A DNA stretch of 64,000 bases, taken from assembly GCA_947631255.1 (NCBI GenBank), contig CANRKT010000006.1:19887-83886 (forward strand). The letters are read 5' to 3'. Below the pieces are notes generated by a model. The model searched no databases. It saw nothing but the letters and a program-made list of their open reading frames with translations, and was not told where the DNA came from. Every line of letters begins with the position of its first letter. The first letter of the stretch is position 1. The DNA comes from an uncultured Enterobacteriaceae bacterium (GTDB lineage Bacteria; Pseudomonadota; Gammaproteobacteria; Enterobacterales; Enterobacteriaceae). Of this stretch, positions 9,073 to 18,222 are shown in pieces. Both the position numbers and the translations under genes were made by a program.

Positions 9073-9633
9073 TCAGTTAGTAAAAGGGATAATAATCTCT
9101 CCGGGACGAACTTCAATCCCTTTCGCGAGTTTCCTCGCCAGCGCTTCACCCTTGCTGTGGCTGTCACTCAGAACATAGGCAGGATTCTGATTAAAGTAAC
9201 TGCGTAATGACTGGCTAAGATAAGGCATTACTGTTTGCAAAATGCTCTGCATTTTTTCAGGTTCTATCTGACTGTCGATTATTTCCATTTCACGCAAATA
9301 AATGGATCCCGTCTCTTTATCAAAACTTGGCTGGGCTTTCATTTTGAGCGCAACAGTCGCCTTTTGAGTGCCAAAAAGGGAGGAGATATCCAGATTGACT
9401 TTGCCGGTCAGCATGATTTTGTTTGGTTCTTCACGGCCTATCTGACTGACTAAATTGGTCAGTGTGATTTGGGCGTCAGCAACGCCGGGTAAACCAATAT
9501 TTTTTGAAAAATGGCTGTGTTTCTCCAGCGCCTGATTGATGGCTTGTTCACTCACCTGATACTGCGTAAGTTGATTACATCCGACAAGTAAAACTCCCAG
9601 CGCTAATACGGCGGTCAAAAAAAAACTTTTCAT
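9073..9633 (-). CDS. yceB: YceB lipoprotein, DUF1439
   Basis: Predicted lipoprotein of 186 residues. The signal MKSFFLTAVLALGVLLVGC ends in a lipobox with Cys19, followed by the DUF1439 body (around residues 24-180), an all-beta SMP/tubular-lipid-binding-like fold in its family. Its function is unproven; a role in envelope lipid handling is only a fold-based suggestion. In E. coli grxB would be its upstream neighbour. Here that gene is absent. Confidence 0.92.
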   Translation of the reverse strand: MKSFFLTAVLALGVLLVGCNQLTQYQVSEQAINQALEKHSHFSKNIGLPGVADAQITLTNLVSQIGREEPNKIMLTGKVNLDISSLFGTQKATVALKMKAQPSFDKETGSIYLREMEIIDSQIEPEKMQSILQTVMPYLSQSLRSYFNQNPAYVLSDSHSKGEALARKLAKGIEVRPGEIIIPFTN

Positions 9634-10320
9634 CTACATCCTTATCCACAACGTTATCATGAGTGCCTGTCAATATCGGCATATCATGGCGACGACTTTC
9701 TTCATTCCGACAGCGGGTGAAGCGTAACTCGCTTGTTTTTACAGACACTCTCAATGCCGCTTTGTTCAGCATCAAGCGTAATTACATTCACTGACCGTCA
9801 CGGCTATCTTTGAAGTTTTCCAGAGATGAGGATAGCCATTTTCAGTGAAATGTTACCATTGAGTGGGTTTAATGTAATTTATTTGACTGAATAATGGTAG
9901 ATTTTGCGTGTTTTGGTAGAAACTGCCAGCAAAAAATAATCAATGTAATTATTCCGATAATACCGAGCATTACCCAGGGGAACGCTGGCTGGCCGAGGGC
10001 TTTTTCAGTATCAAATAACCAGCCCACCGGTATAACCTGGCGCATCGGCAAAGGTGAGAGTAAGACGACGATGTGACTTCAATCAGGTGGTGTGAATAGT
10101 GTCTGGCAAGAGTCGAATCATTTAGCTTATATTTTCGTTCCAGGACTCTATTTTTAACAGCCGACACAAGATAATATTTTTTTATCGTTCGATGACATTG
10201 AGTTAAATTTTTCATCGATAAATACTCTTCCGTTGCTGGATGTTTTTTATCATCAGGTGATCAGGTTGAGCAGAGTAACGACATCAGTCCAGGTTAGGTA
10301 AAATGAAAGGGTGGAATAAC
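9634..10320. other. 687-bp interval where grxB and mdtH are missing
   Basis: In E. coli this slot holds grxB and mdtH. Here there is no intact gene. It contains the decayed mdtH end (9869-10051), a 7-bp hairpin GGCTATC/GATAGCC (9802-9837), and the promoter region of rimJ. I could not recognise any part of grxB. Confidence 0.7.
9869..10051 (-). pseudogene. mdtH: mdtH remnant (C-terminal end of an MFS transporter)
   Basis: The minus-strand frame reads VGWLFDTEKALGQPAFPWVM and then LGIIGIITLIIFCWQFLPKH, which aligns with the last ~45 residues of E. coli MdtH (GGWLFD..., PWMMLGIIG..., WQFSQKR). Just upstream the homology continues in a different frame (GYTGG then a shift), so at least one frameshift is present. 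The rest of the ~400-residue transporter is gone. The location between yceB and rimJ is exactly the mdtH slot. The residual frame is too short to be functional. Confidence 0.78.
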
Positions 10321-10890
10321 ATGTTTGGCTATCGCAATAACGTACCAAAAGTGCGTTTAGTGACAGACCGAATGGTAGTAAGACTGGTTTATGAGCGTGA
10401 TGCCTGGCGGATGGCGGACTATTATGCAGAGAATCGTCAGTTCCTGAAGCCTTGGGAACCTTATCGCGATGAAAGTTATTATTCAGATTCAGGATGGCAG
10501 GTTCGCCTGGCCATGATAGAAGAGATGCACCAACAGCAGAGCGCCTTTTATTTTGCCCTGATGGATGCCGATGAAAAAGAGATACTCGGTGTCGCAAATT
10601 ATTCTAATGTGGTGCGTGGGGCATTTAATGCCTGCTATCTTGGCTATTCACTCGGTCATAAATCGCAGGGGCAGGGGCTGATGTTTGAGGCACTGACCTC
10701 GACGACACGCTATATGCTACGCGTACAATCATTGCATCGTATTATGGCTAATTACATGCCACATAATCAGCGTAGCGGTAATTTACTGGCGCGTCTGGGT
10801 TTTGAAAAAGAGGGGTATGCCAAAGACTATTTGCTGATTGACGGACAATGGCAGGATCATGTTTTAACCGCGCTGACGAATAAAAACTGA
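10321..10890 (+). CDS. rimJ: RimJ ribosomal protein S5 N-acetyltransferase
   Basis: GNAT-family enzyme that acetylates the N-terminal alanine of ribosomal protein S5 and helps 30S maturation. 189 residues: [20 protein letters not shown] at the start, the GNAT acetyl-CoA loop around [15 protein letters not shown] (about residues 107-121), then [28 protein letters not shown]. The start at 10321 is by homology and has a GGGTGG purine stretch upstream. It is divergent from the mdtH relic and followed 23 bp later by yceH. Confidence 0.95.
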   Translation: MFGYRNNVPKVRLVTDRMVVRLVYERDAWRMADYYAENRQFLKPWEPYRDESYYSDSGWQVRLAMIEEMHQQQSAFYFALMDADEKEILGVANYSNVVRGAFNACYLGYSLGHKSQGQGLMFEALTSTTRYMLRVQSLHRIMANYMPHNQRSGNLLARLGFEKEGYAKDYLLIDGQWQDHVLTALTNKN

Positions 10891-10913
10891 CCTCTGGATA
10901 CTAAGGATAAAAG

Positions 10914-11561
10914 ATGAAACATCAGTTTACCCCTGTAGAAGCTCGTGTGATTGGTTGCCTGCTGGAAAAACAGGTGACGACCCCGGAGCAGTACCCTATG
11001 TCACTTAATGGCATTATGGTCGCCTGTAATCAGAAAACAAACCGCGAACCTGTCATGAATCTGAGTGAACGCGAGGTGCAGGAAGCACTGGATGAACTGG
11101 CAAAGCGTCGTTATTTACGCACGGTCACGGGTTTTGGTAATCGGGTCACCAAGTATGAGCAACGTTTCTGTAATTCTGAGTTCGGAAACTTAAAATTCTC
11201 TCCGGCAGAGGTCGCTATTGTGACGACCTTGTTACTGCGCAGTGCTCAGACACCAGGTGAACTCCGCGGCCGCACTACCCGTATGTTTGAATTCAATGAT
11301 ATGGCACAACTGGAAAGCTCGCTGGAACAGCTGGCGGAGCGTGAAGACGGTCCCTTTGTGATACGTCTGGCGCGTGAACCCGGCAAGCGTGAAAGCCGTT
11401 ATCAGCACTTGTTTAGCGGGGCAGTTGAGAAGCAAGAGGTCGCTTTTGATTCTCAGGAACCTGTAGCATCTGAACTTGAAGCCCGAGTGACCGTATTGGA
11501 AGCCGAAGTGGCTGATTTAAAAAAACAGCTGACGGTATTGCTGAATCGGTCAGGAGAGTAG
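10914..11561 (+). CDS. yceH: YceH, UPF0502/DUF480 family protein
   Basis: Conserved cytoplasmic protein of 215 residues, function unknown. The DUF480 family is built of winged-helix domains: one in the region [20 protein letters not shown] to about residue 85, another about 93-170. A C-terminal coiled coil follows ([20 protein letters not shown], around 185-208). It lies in a probable rimJ-yceH-mviM operon, separated from mviM by 3 bp. Confidence 0.93.
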   Translation: MKHQFTPVEARVIGCLLEKQVTTPEQYPMSLNGIMVACNQKTNREPVMNLSEREVQEALDELAKRRYLRTVTGFGNRVTKYEQRFCNSEFGNLKFSPAEVAIVTTLLLRSAQTPGELRGRTTRMFEFNDMAQLESSLEQLAEREDGPFVIRLAREPGKRESRYQHLFSGAVEKQEVAFDSQEPVASELEARVTVLEAEVADLKKQLTVLLNRSGE

Positions 11562-11564
11562 TCG

Positions 11565-12491
11565 ATGAGTAAACTACGGATCGGAATTGTCGGTTTAGGG
11601 GGCATTGCACAAAAAGCATGGCTGCCGGTTTTAACGGCATCACCTGACTGGCAGGTCGTGGCGGCGTTTTCACCGACCAAGGCTACTGCGCTGCCTATTT
11701 GTGAAATGTACCGTATTCCTTATGCCGCTTCGCTATCCGCACTTGCGGCAGAATGTGATGCTGTTTTTGTCCACAGCAGCACTCGCTCCCACTTTGCGGT
11801 AGTACGCGAGCTACTGGAGGCGGGGGTTGATGTCTGTGTGGACAAACCGCTTGCCGACAACCTGGCTGAGGCGGAACACCTGGTTGCCCTCGCCGCGAAG
11901 AAAAAACGTACCCTGATGGTCGGTTTTAACCGTCGTTTTGCTCCTCAGTATCAGGCACTAAAACAACAGATGGGTTCAGTCTCTTCTCTGAGAATGGACA
12001 AGCATCGGCTGAACAGCGTCGGGCCACATGATGTTCGCTTCACTCTGCTGGATGATTATCTGCATGTGGTCGATACGGCATTATGGCTGGGTGGACAACA
12101 GGCTTGTTTACAAGGCGGGCTGTTACATGCCAACGAGCAAGGTCAGCTGTTGTATGCCGAACATCACTTCCGTCGCGACAACGTGTTGATAACCACCAGT
12201 ATGCACCGCTGTGCCGGTAGTCAGCGAGAATGGGTACAGGCTGTCACTGATGGTGGACTTTATGACGTCACTGATATGCGCCAGTGGCGTGAAGAACGCG
12301 GTGCCGGAGTGGTTGAGCTTCCGGTTCCGGGCTGGCAGAGTGTTCTGGAACAACGGGGTTTTGCTGGCTGTGCTAAGCACTTTATTGATTGTGTCGCTAA
12401 TCAGACTGTGCCGGAAACAGCGGGGGAGCAGGCGATACTGGCCCAGCGAGTGGTAGAAGAACTCTGCAAGGATGTCATTAACCCTGAGTGA
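11565..12491 (+). CDS. mviM: MviM, Gfo/Idh/MocA family oxidoreductase
   Basis: Putative NAD(P)-dependent dehydrogenase of 308 residues. The Rossmann fold is marked by RIGIVGLGGIAQKAWLP near the N-terminus, and the family EKP-like motif appears as CVDKPLADN around residue 88, with the candidate catalytic Lys. The substrate is not known. It precedes murJ (mviN), separated by a 297-bp promoter-like gap, unlike the tighter E. coli spacing. Confidence 0.92.
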   Translation: MSKLRIGIVGLGGIAQKAWLPVLTASPDWQVVAAFSPTKATALPICEMYRIPYAASLSALAAECDAVFVHSSTRSHFAVVRELLEAGVDVCVDKPLADNLAEAEHLVALAAKKKRTLMVGFNRRFAPQYQALKQQMGSVSSLRMDKHRLNSVGPHDVRFTLLDDYLHVVDTALWLGGQQACLQGGLLHANEQGQLLYAEHHFRRDNVLITTSMHRCAGSQREWVQAVTDGGLYDVTDMRQWREERGAGVVELPVPGWQSVLEQRGFAGCAKHFIDCVANQTVPETAGEQAILAQRVVEELCKDVINPE

Positions 12492-12788
12492 TTTTTGTTG
12501 CCTGTAGCTGCCCGACTCAGCCTGCCGATGAGTATAATACAGTGTGATTCGGCAGGCAGGGCGCAGGCGGCTTGAAATATGCAGGGTTTAAAAGAATAAA
12601 TCTGTAAAATCTCATAGTGGCATTTCAGTAACGTATCGGTAGACTATGCCGCGTTAACGCTATCTGGATGCGATAACACGCTTTATCCGTTTGACTTGCA
12701 ACCTCAGGACTGATGGTGACATCGAGAGGGTTGTCAGATCATCAGATGCCTGCTATTCAGGTTGATTGCTTGTGGAATCACAAATTTA

Positions 12789-14324
12789 ATGAATTTATTA
12801 AAATCACTGGCGGCGGTCAGTTCAATGACCATGGTTTCCCGCGTTCTCGGATTTATACGTGATGCGATTGTTGCCAGAGTCTTTGGTGCCGGTATGGCAA
12901 CCGACGCCTTTTTTGTCGCCTTTAAACTTCCCAATCTGTTACGCCGTATTTTTGCCGAGGGGGCCTTCTCACAAGCCTTTGTCCCTATTCTGGCTGAATA
13001 TAAAAGTCGTGAAGATATTGAAGATACGCGTTTATTTGTCGCTTATGTGTCTGGCTTACTGACCCTGGTACTGGCGTTAATTACCATCCTCGGCATGATT
13101 GCCGCCCCTTGGGTTATCATGGCAACGGCGCCGGGCTTTACAGATGATGCCGATAAGTTCGCTCTGACTTCAAGCCTGCTGCGGATAACCTTTCCGTATA
13201 TATTACTGATCTCTACCGCCTCTTTAGTCGGGGCGATATTAAATACCTGGAACCGTTTCACCGTCCCGGCGTTTGCTCCGACATTACTGAATATCAGTAT
13301 GATCCTGTTCGCGGTCTTTGCTGCGCCGCATTTTGATCCGCCTATCCTGGCCCTTGCCTGGGCGGTCACTGTGGGCGGTGTATTACAGCTGGCGTATCAG
13401 TTACCCTATTTGAAGAAAATAGGCATGCTTGTATTGCCGCGGATCAACTTTAGAGACAGTGGCTCTCTGCGGGTCGTAAAACTGATGGGGCCTGCTATTC
13501 TTGGCGTCTCCGTTAGTCAGATTTCATTGATAATCAACACTATTTTTGCCTCTTTTCTGGTGTCCGGCTCCGTTTCCTGGATGTATTATGCTGACCGCTT
13601 GATGGAGTTTCCTGCCGGTGTTCTTGGCGTGGCTCTCGGAACTATTTTGCTGCCATCACTGGCTAAAACCTATTCGTCAGGCGATCATGAAGGTTATAAC
13701 CGACTGATGGACTGGGGGCTGCGACTGTGTTTCTTACTCGCGCTGCCTTGTTCAGTCGCACTCGGTATTTTGGCAAAACCGTTAGTGGTTTCGCTGTTTC
13801 AGTACGGTAATTTTACCGCTTTTGATACGCTGATGACGCAGCGAGCATTAGTGGCCTATTCCATCGGGTTATTGGGGCTGATTGCGGTAAAAGTATTAGC
13901 TCCAGGGTTCTATTCACGTCAGAATATTAAAACCCCGGTGAAAATTGCTATTGTCACAATTATCATCACTCAATTGATGAACCTGGCATTTATCGGTCCG
14001 CTGAAACATGCGGGTCTTTCACTGTCAATAGGTTTGGCGGCCTGTCTTAATGCGGCTTTGCTATACTGGCAATTACGTAAACAAGATATTTTCAGGCCTC
14101 ACCCTGGCTGGGGAATGTTTTTAGCCCGCCTGCTGGTGGCCGTACTGGTCATGTCCGGGGTGCTTGTCGGGATGTTAGTTCTGTTGCCTGCCTGGGATAC
14201 AGGGTCGATGTTCTATCGCTTATCACGTTTGATGCTGGTGGTGATTGTCGGTGCGGGATCCTACTTTGCAACGCTGATGCTACTGGGCTTCAAGCTTAAA
14301 GATTTTGCCCGACGTACAGTATAA
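12789..14324 (+). CDS. murJ: MurJ lipid II flippase
   Basis: Essential MOP-superfamily membrane protein that moves lipid II to the periplasmic face for peptidoglycan synthesis. 511 residues, the same as E. coli, with 14 predicted membrane helices. N-terminal signature [20 protein letters not shown], the conserved [35 protein letters not shown] with arginines lining the cavity, and [15 protein letters not shown]. Start at 12789 by homology. It ends KDFARRTV as in E. coli. Confidence 0.96.
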   Translation: MNLLKSLAAVSSMTMVSRVLGFIRDAIVARVFGAGMATDAFFVAFKLPNLLRRIFAEGAFSQAFVPILAEYKSREDIEDTRLFVAYVSGLLTLVLALITILGMIAAPWVIMATAPGFTDDADKFALTSSLLRITFPYILLISTASLVGAILNTWNRFTVPAFAPTLLNISMILFAVFAAPHFDPPILALAWAVTVGGVLQLAYQLPYLKKIGMLVLPRINFRDSGSLRVVKLMGPAILGVSVSQISLIINTIFASFLVSGSVSWMYYADRLMEFPAGVLGVALGTILLPSLAKTYSSGDHEGYNRLMDWGLRLCFLLALPCSVALGILAKPLVVSLFQYGNFTAFDTLMTQRALVAYSIGLLGLIAVKVLAPGFYSRQNIKTPVKIAIVTIIITQLMNLAFIGPLKHAGLSLSIGLAACLNAALLYWQLRKQDIFRPHPGWGMFLARLLVAVLVMSGVLVGMLVLLPAWDTGSMFYRLSRLMLVVIVGAGSYFATLMLLGFKLKDFARRTV

Positions 14325-14352
14325 CAGGCTACAGGCAGTACAAATGATTTCA

Positions 14353-14479
14353 TATCCGTCATATTTCAAGTTACTTGGGGGGTGCCAGCGTTCATACCGC
14401 CGCCGAATTGCATCGTTTATTATGCTCATCGACGGTCTGAACTGGGTGCCTACAAGCGACTTGGATTATTCAGGGTATA
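14353..14479. repeat. ERIC-type repeat, full length (127 bp), diverged
   Basis: It opens TATCCGTCATATTTCAAGTT and closes with GGATTATTCAGGGTATA. This is the inverse orientation of the copy at 8871-8965 and spans exactly 127 bp. The outer arms are well kept, but the central arms have drifted. It lies between murJ and the cold-shock-domain gene. Confidence 0.7.
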
Positions 14480-14513
14480 GATACAAATAAAAAGTTAATT
14501 AGGTGGTAGCACA

Positions 14514-14993
14514 ATGAACGGAACAATCACAACCTGGTTTGAAGATAAAGGGTTTGGATTCATCAAAGATGAAGAGGGCGACAATCGCTATTTTCACATT
14601 ATTAAGGTGACCAATCCTGAACTGATTAAAAAGGGCGCATTGGTCACGTTTGAACCCGGCACCAATAATAAAGGGTTGTCCGCTTTTAAGATTAAAGTCT
14701 TAGCCTCAAGCAAATATATATTCATTGCCGGTGAGCAAATCAAAATTACGGCGATAAAATCCTTCCGGGTTTATAGCGAAGATGTGCCTGCTGAAGCAAA
14801 AATTGATAAAGATAATACTGTCTTATCAGTAGGGTTACTGATGAATAATATTCGTCCGAAAGAGAGTGGCGAGATCGGTAAAATGCGTAGTCTGCAAAAA
14901 CTTGCCATCACGACCTTTCAAAATAGCGAACTGGTCTTTTCAGAAGATGAGATAGATATCGCAGAAACAGTAAAAATTCTTAAAGCGTTATAA
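14514..14993 (+). CDS. cold-shock-domain protein with uncharacterised C-terminal domain
   Basis: 159 residues. Residues 1-63 form a cold-shock OB fold: GTITTWFEDKGFGFIKDEEG holds the RNP1-like KGFGFI, and RYFHI is the RNP2-like strand (usually VFVHF), so nucleic-acid binding is likely though RNP2 is atypical. Residues 66-159 (SSKYIFIAGEQIKITAIKSF onward) form a second, mixed alpha/beta region I cannot assign. The start ATG has AGGTGG upstream. It has no counterpart between murJ and flgN in E. coli; similar proteins occur in other enterobacteria as far as I recall. The gene stands alone on the plus strand and converges with flgN. Confidence 0.8.
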   Translation: MNGTITTWFEDKGFGFIKDEEGDNRYFHIIKVTNPELIKKGALVTFEPGTNNKGLSAFKIKVLASSKYIFIAGEQIKITAIKSFRVYSEDVPAEAKIDKDNTVLSVGLLMNNIRPKESGEIGKMRSLQKLAITTFQNSELVFSEDEIDIAETVKILKAL

Positions 14994-15053
14994 ATAACCG
15001 CCATGAAAGCTGGTCGCAGACGGTGACCAGCAATGATATGGAGAGTGGAAATA

Positions 15054-15479
15054 TCACCAGGCGATTTTTTTATTGGTGTGGTTAACAGCGGACTTGGCTT
15101 GTCCGTCAGCACCATAAAACTCTGGGGCCTGATGTGGTTTAAGAATAGCCAGCGCCTGTTCAGTATGTTCGCGCTGTGACTCAAGTAGCCAGCCGTTATG
15201 CTGATTAATCTCACTGAGTCGCTGAATTTGCTGCTGTATGGTCTGCCACTGTTGGTCTGCTTCTGTCGGTTGAACAGAAGCCGTTTTTAGCTCAGTCAGC
15301 CGCAGTGTTTCGAGATAATCGAGCGTCGCCAGCAGTGAACTTTTATCTTCAGTGACACGCTGTAGCGCACTGCCATTGATTTGGCCAGCGGACAGCTGTT
15401 GTTGCTCCGCATTCATCACTGTTTCCAGTGAGTTCAGTACATTTGCTATTTGGTTCAGAATTTCTGGCAGTCGCGTCAC
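15054..15479 (-). CDS. flgN: FlgN export chaperone for FlgK and FlgL
   Basis: Flagellar type III secretion chaperone of 141 residues that binds the C-termini of hook-filament junction proteins FlgK and FlgL and stimulates FlgM translation. It is largely helical, matching E. coli FlgN: MTRLPEILNQIANVL, EQQQLSAGQINGSALQ, SSLLATLDYLE and QHNGWLLESQ. The start is GTG at 15479, two bases after the flgM stop, implying translational coupling. Its clients flgK and flgL are encoded about 8.5 kb away. Confidence 0.95.
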   Translation of the reverse strand: MTRLPEILNQIANVLNSLETVMNAEQQQLSAGQINGSALQRVTEDKSSLLATLDYLETLRLTELKTASVQPTEADQQWQTIQQQIQRLSEINQHNGWLLESQREHTEQALAILKPHQAPEFYGADGQAKSAVNHTNKKIAW

Positions 15480-15481
15480 TG

Positions 15482-15775
15482 TTATTTATCCAGCAGAGAG
15501 TTGCGAGCGTCCTGAAGTAAAGCATCGGCAATCTTGCCGGTATCCATTTTTACTTCCCCGTTACGAATCGCCACTTTAAGTGCTTCCACGCGAGCCAGAT
15601 TCATATCATCGTCACGGGGTTCCATTAACTTAGCTTGTGCGTCGCTGAGCTGCACACTGGTGCTGTTAGCTGAAAGTGATTTCTCCGGGCTATTTTGTAG
15701 TGTCGGGTTATCGTTAGTTTCGCGATGCTGTGTGGGACTGACCGGATTTAACGCTGACGTACGATCAATGCTCAT
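15482..15775 (-). CDS. flgM: FlgM anti-sigma-28 factor
   Basis: Secreted anti-sigma factor, 97 residues, that holds FliA (sigma-28) inactive until the hook is complete. The N-terminal half is polar and probably disordered. The sigma-binding C-terminal helices include [20 protein letters not shown] and [16 protein letters not shown]. It starts [16 protein letters not shown]. It lies between flgA and flgN, with its own sigma-28-type promoter just downstream of flgA, giving dual class II/III expression as in Salmonella. Confidence 0.95.
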   Translation of the reverse strand: MSIDRTSALNPVSPTQHRETNDNPTLQNSPEKSLSANSTSVQLSDAQAKLMEPRDDDMNLARVEALKVAIRNGEVKMDTGKIADALLQDARNSLLDK

Positions 15776-15836
15776 TATGTTTTCCTCACCGAGATGCTAG
15801 TGGCCTAAGAGCCAATGATTATCTGTGCTAAAGGTA

Positions 15837-15863
15837 CTATCGGCAACGCTGATGTAATCTTTA
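15837..15863 (-). promoter_or_regulatory. sigma-28 (FliA) promoter of flgM
   Basis: On the minus strand TAAAGATT, an 11-base spacer and GCCGATAG match the FliA consensus TAAAGTTT-N11-GCCGATAA at 14 of 16 positions. It is located in the flgA-flgM gap, 60 bp before flgM. Confidence 0.88.
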
Positions 15864-15868
15864 AAAGA

Positions 15869-16528
15869 TTATAGATTAATCAGAATATTCCCATCAGTAT
15901 TGACCTTACCGCTGACAATCTGACCGGAGTCCATGCGAACACGTGCATGCTGGCCGACAATCGCATTGTTCAGGGCGCGTCCTTCACTGTTCACGCTAAA
16001 GCCATTTCCGCTGGCAACCACCCGAACCTGCCGTCCGGCTTTGATGCGCCATGGCTGTCGAATCATTGACCGCGTTAACGGTATATCAGGCGTAATATCA
16101 CGTAAAGTGACGGCATTAACCGCTTGTTCCGGTAGAGTGAGAGCCTGGGCTGGTAAACGCTCCAGTTGTCCACGCTTCAGGGTCAGGCTCTGAGCATCCA
16201 GTATCGTACCTCGAGGAACCGAACGGGTCGCAACCACATAATGACCCATCGCGCTAACCTGAACCTGGATAAAGCGTTTGTCGTTATCGCAACGCATCAG
16301 CACACTGATATTTCCCCATAATCGGCTATTAGCGGGGGTTGAAAATACCGGGTCCTCACAGCTCAGGAGATGAGCCGGATCCGTTTTTACCTCAATACTG
16401 ATTTCGTCACTGATCCCTGTCAGACGCTGCTGAAAATAGGGAAGCATTAGCGCTTTAATATCAGCAGCAAAGCTGAGCTGGCTGACCATAATAGCGGCGA
16501 AAGCAATTCCTGTTCTCAGATAGCGCAT
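15869..16528 (-). CDS. flgA: FlgA P-ring assembly chaperone
   Basis: Periplasmic chaperone needed to assemble FlgI into the P ring. 219 residues with a signal peptide ([20 protein letters not shown], cleavage near SFA-ADI) and a C-terminal SAF domain (about residues 95-155, [20 protein letters not shown]). The conserved end includes [18 protein letters not shown]. The start at 16528 has AAGGAG upstream. An alternative start eight codons upstream would weaken the signal peptide. It is the first gene of flgAMN, divergent from flgB. Confidence 0.94.
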   Translation of the reverse strand: MRYLRTGIAFAAIMVSQLSFAADIKALMLPYFQQRLTGISDEISIEVKTDPAHLLSCEDPVFSTPANSRLWGNISVLMRCDNDKRFIQVQVSAMGHYVVATRSVPRGTILDAQSLTLKRGQLERLPAQALTLPEQAVNAVTLRDITPDIPLTRSMIRQPWRIKAGRQVRVVASGNGFSVNSEGRALNNAIVGQHARVRMDSGQIVSGKVNTDGNILINL

Positions 16529-16580
16529 TGTTGTTCTCCTTTCTCCAGTCATGCCATTTTACGCGTCCGTTGATTTCGCC

Positions 16581-16615
16581 AATGCAACAAATAGCACGGT
16601 ATTTTATGCTTATTC
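16581..16615. promoter_or_regulatory. candidate FlhDC site between flgA and flgB
   Basis: AATGCAACAAATAGCA and, ten bases on, TGCTTATTC form an inverted pair of AATAGC-like half-sites resembling the FlhD4C2 class II consensus. It lies in the divergent flgA/flgB region, where FlhDC acts in E. coli and Salmonella. The match is by eye only. Confidence 0.55.
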
Positions 16616-16685
16616 TTCCCATCGAGCAGGGCTCCGGAGCTTTAAGCTTTGGCCTATTCTTTATTCTGTGGAAAATAGAGAGAAC

Positions 16686-17099
16686 ATGCTCGATAAATTA
16701 GATGTTGCGCTCAGATTCCAGCAAGAAGCGCTTAATCTGCGTGCTCAGCGGCAGGAAATTCTTGCCGCGAATATTGCCAATGCCGATACGCCTGGATTTC
16801 AGGCGCGTGATATTGATTTCGCCACTGAGATGAAAAAAGTCTTAGCCCGTGGTCGCGTCGACGGAGGGGGTCTTTCACTTACCACGACTTCTGCGCGCCA
16901 TATTCCTGTTCAAACCTATTCTTCTCCTTCACTCGGTCTTCTCTATCGTGTACCAGATCAGCCGGCGCTGGATGGTAATACCGTGGACATGGATCGTGAA
17001 CGTGCACAGTTTTCAGATAACACGCTGGGTTATCAAACGAATCTGACGGTATTAGGCGGACAAATTAAAAGCATGATGTCAGTGCTGCAACAAGGGTAA
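16686..17099 (+). CDS. flgB: FlgB proximal rod protein
   Basis: Flagellar basal-body proximal rod subunit exported by the type III apparatus. 137 residues starting [20 protein letters not shown]. The flagellar rod signature is [16 protein letters not shown] (about residues 34-49), with a C-terminal helix ending [14 protein letters not shown] that packs in the rod. The start at 16686 is set by homology; the frame is open 45 codons farther upstream through the promoter region. First gene of the flgBCDEFGHIJ operon, 3 bp from flgC. Confidence 0.95.
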   Translation: MLDKLDVALRFQQEALNLRAQRQEILAANIANADTPGFQARDIDFATEMKKVLARGRVDGGGLSLTTTSARHIPVQTYSSPSLGLLYRVPDQPALDGNTVDMDRERAQFSDNTLGYQTNLTVLGGQIKSMMSVLQQG

Positions 17100-17102
17100 C
17101 CC

Positions 17103-17507
17103 ATGGCCTTACTGAATGTATTTGATATTGCGAGTTCGGCCATGACCGCTCAGTCCAAACGTTTGAACGTGGCGGCGAGTAACCTTGCTAACGCGGATAG
17201 CGCCACCGGACCAGATGGTCAGCCTTATCGTGCCAAACAGGTGGTATTCCAGGTGGATGCGGCACCTGGCGCTGCAACCGGCGGGGTAAAAGTGACCCAG
17301 GTGGTGGAAAGTAATGTGCCGGATAAGCTGATTTATCAGCCCGAGAATCCGCTGGCAAATGCCAGTGGCTACGTGCGTATGCCGAATGTGGATGTGGTCG
17401 GCGAAATGGTGAACAGCATGTCTGCTTCCCGTAGCTATCAGGCCAACGTTGAAGTGTTTAACACAGCGAAGAGCATGATGCTCAAAACATTGACGCTGGG
17501 TCAATAA
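17103..17507 (+). CDS. flgC: FlgC proximal rod protein
   Basis: Second proximal rod subunit of the flagellar basal body, 134 residues. N-terminal helix [20 protein letters not shown] followed by the rod motif [15 protein letters not shown], and a C-terminal helix with [20 protein letters not shown] typical of FlgC. Both termini pair as coiled coils in the assembled rod. It sits between flgB and flgD, with 11 bp to the next gene. Confidence 0.96.
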   Translation: MALLNVFDIASSAMTAQSKRLNVAASNLANADSATGPDGQPYRAKQVVFQVDAAPGAATGGVKVTQVVESNVPDKLIYQPENPLANASGYVRMPNVDVVGEMVNSMSASRSYQANVEVFNTAKSMMLKTLTLGQ

Positions 17508-17518
17508 AGGAGAGTCAC

Positions 17519-18196
17519 ATGTCTATCGAGGTAAAGGTAAATGATACCACCACATACGGTGCCAATGGTACAACCGGCAGTGGTAGTGTAGCGGGTAACA
17601 GTGCTGCTGACTTACAAGGCAGCTTTTTGACATTACTGGTTGCGCAGTTAAAAAACCAGGATCCGACCAACCCGATGCAGAATAATGAGCTGACCACCCA
17701 GTTGGCGCAAATCAGTACCGTAAGCGGTGTCGAAAAACTCAATACGACTTTAGGTGCTATCTCCGGTCAGTTGAACAATAACCAGTCAGTACAAGCCAGC
17801 AATCTGATTGGACATGGTGTCATGATCCCGGGTGATAAAGTCTTGGTTGGCAACGAAACAACCACGCCTTTCGGTGTTGAACTGATACAGGCTGCTGATA
17901 AAGTCACCGCAACTATCAGTGACAAAGACGGAAATGTGGTCCGTACCATTAATATTGGAGGCCTGAGCGCAGGCGTTCATTCCTTTAGCTGGGATGGCAC
18001 ACTGGAAGATGGTTCAGCAGCGGTAGATGGTGCCTACACGGTTGCTATCAATGCCACGAATGGCGGTAATCAGTTAGTTGCCCAGCCACTGAACTTCGCG
18101 ATGGTTAATGGTGTAGTCCTCGATAATGGCAATGTCTTATTAGATTTAGGGATTTACGGAAACAGCACACTCGACGAAATCAGGCAGATTATTTAA
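17519..18196 (+). CDS. flgD: FlgD hook-capping scaffold protein
   Basis: Transient cap that guides FlgE polymerisation during hook growth. 225 residues. The N-terminal export and capping region contains SFLTLLVAQLKNQDPTNPMQ and NELTTQLAQISTVSGVEKLN, highly conserved in FlgD. The C-terminal half carries the tudor/FnIII-like FlgD Ig domain (about residues 100-220) with GVHSFSWDGTLEDGSAAVDG. It starts 11 bp after flgC with AAGGAG upstream. Confidence 0.95.
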   Translation: MSIEVKVNDTTTYGANGTTGSGSVAGNSAADLQGSFLTLLVAQLKNQDPTNPMQNNELTTQLAQISTVSGVEKLNTTLGAISGQLNNNQSVQASNLIGHGVMIPGDKVLVGNETTTPFGVELIQAADKVTATISDKDGNVVRTINIGGLSAGVHSFSWDGTLEDGSAAVDGAYTVAINATNGGNQLVAQPLNFAMVNGVVLDNGNVLLDLGIYGNSTLDEIRQII

Positions 18197-18222
18197 ACCT
18201 ATAACTTTAGCAGGAATAAAAC

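Noticed and set aside
9575..9775. Minus-strand 66-codon frame possibly a grxB relic
   Set aside because: A PIL tripeptide recalls GrxB but order and surrounding residues do not align with the expected C-terminal end next to yceB.
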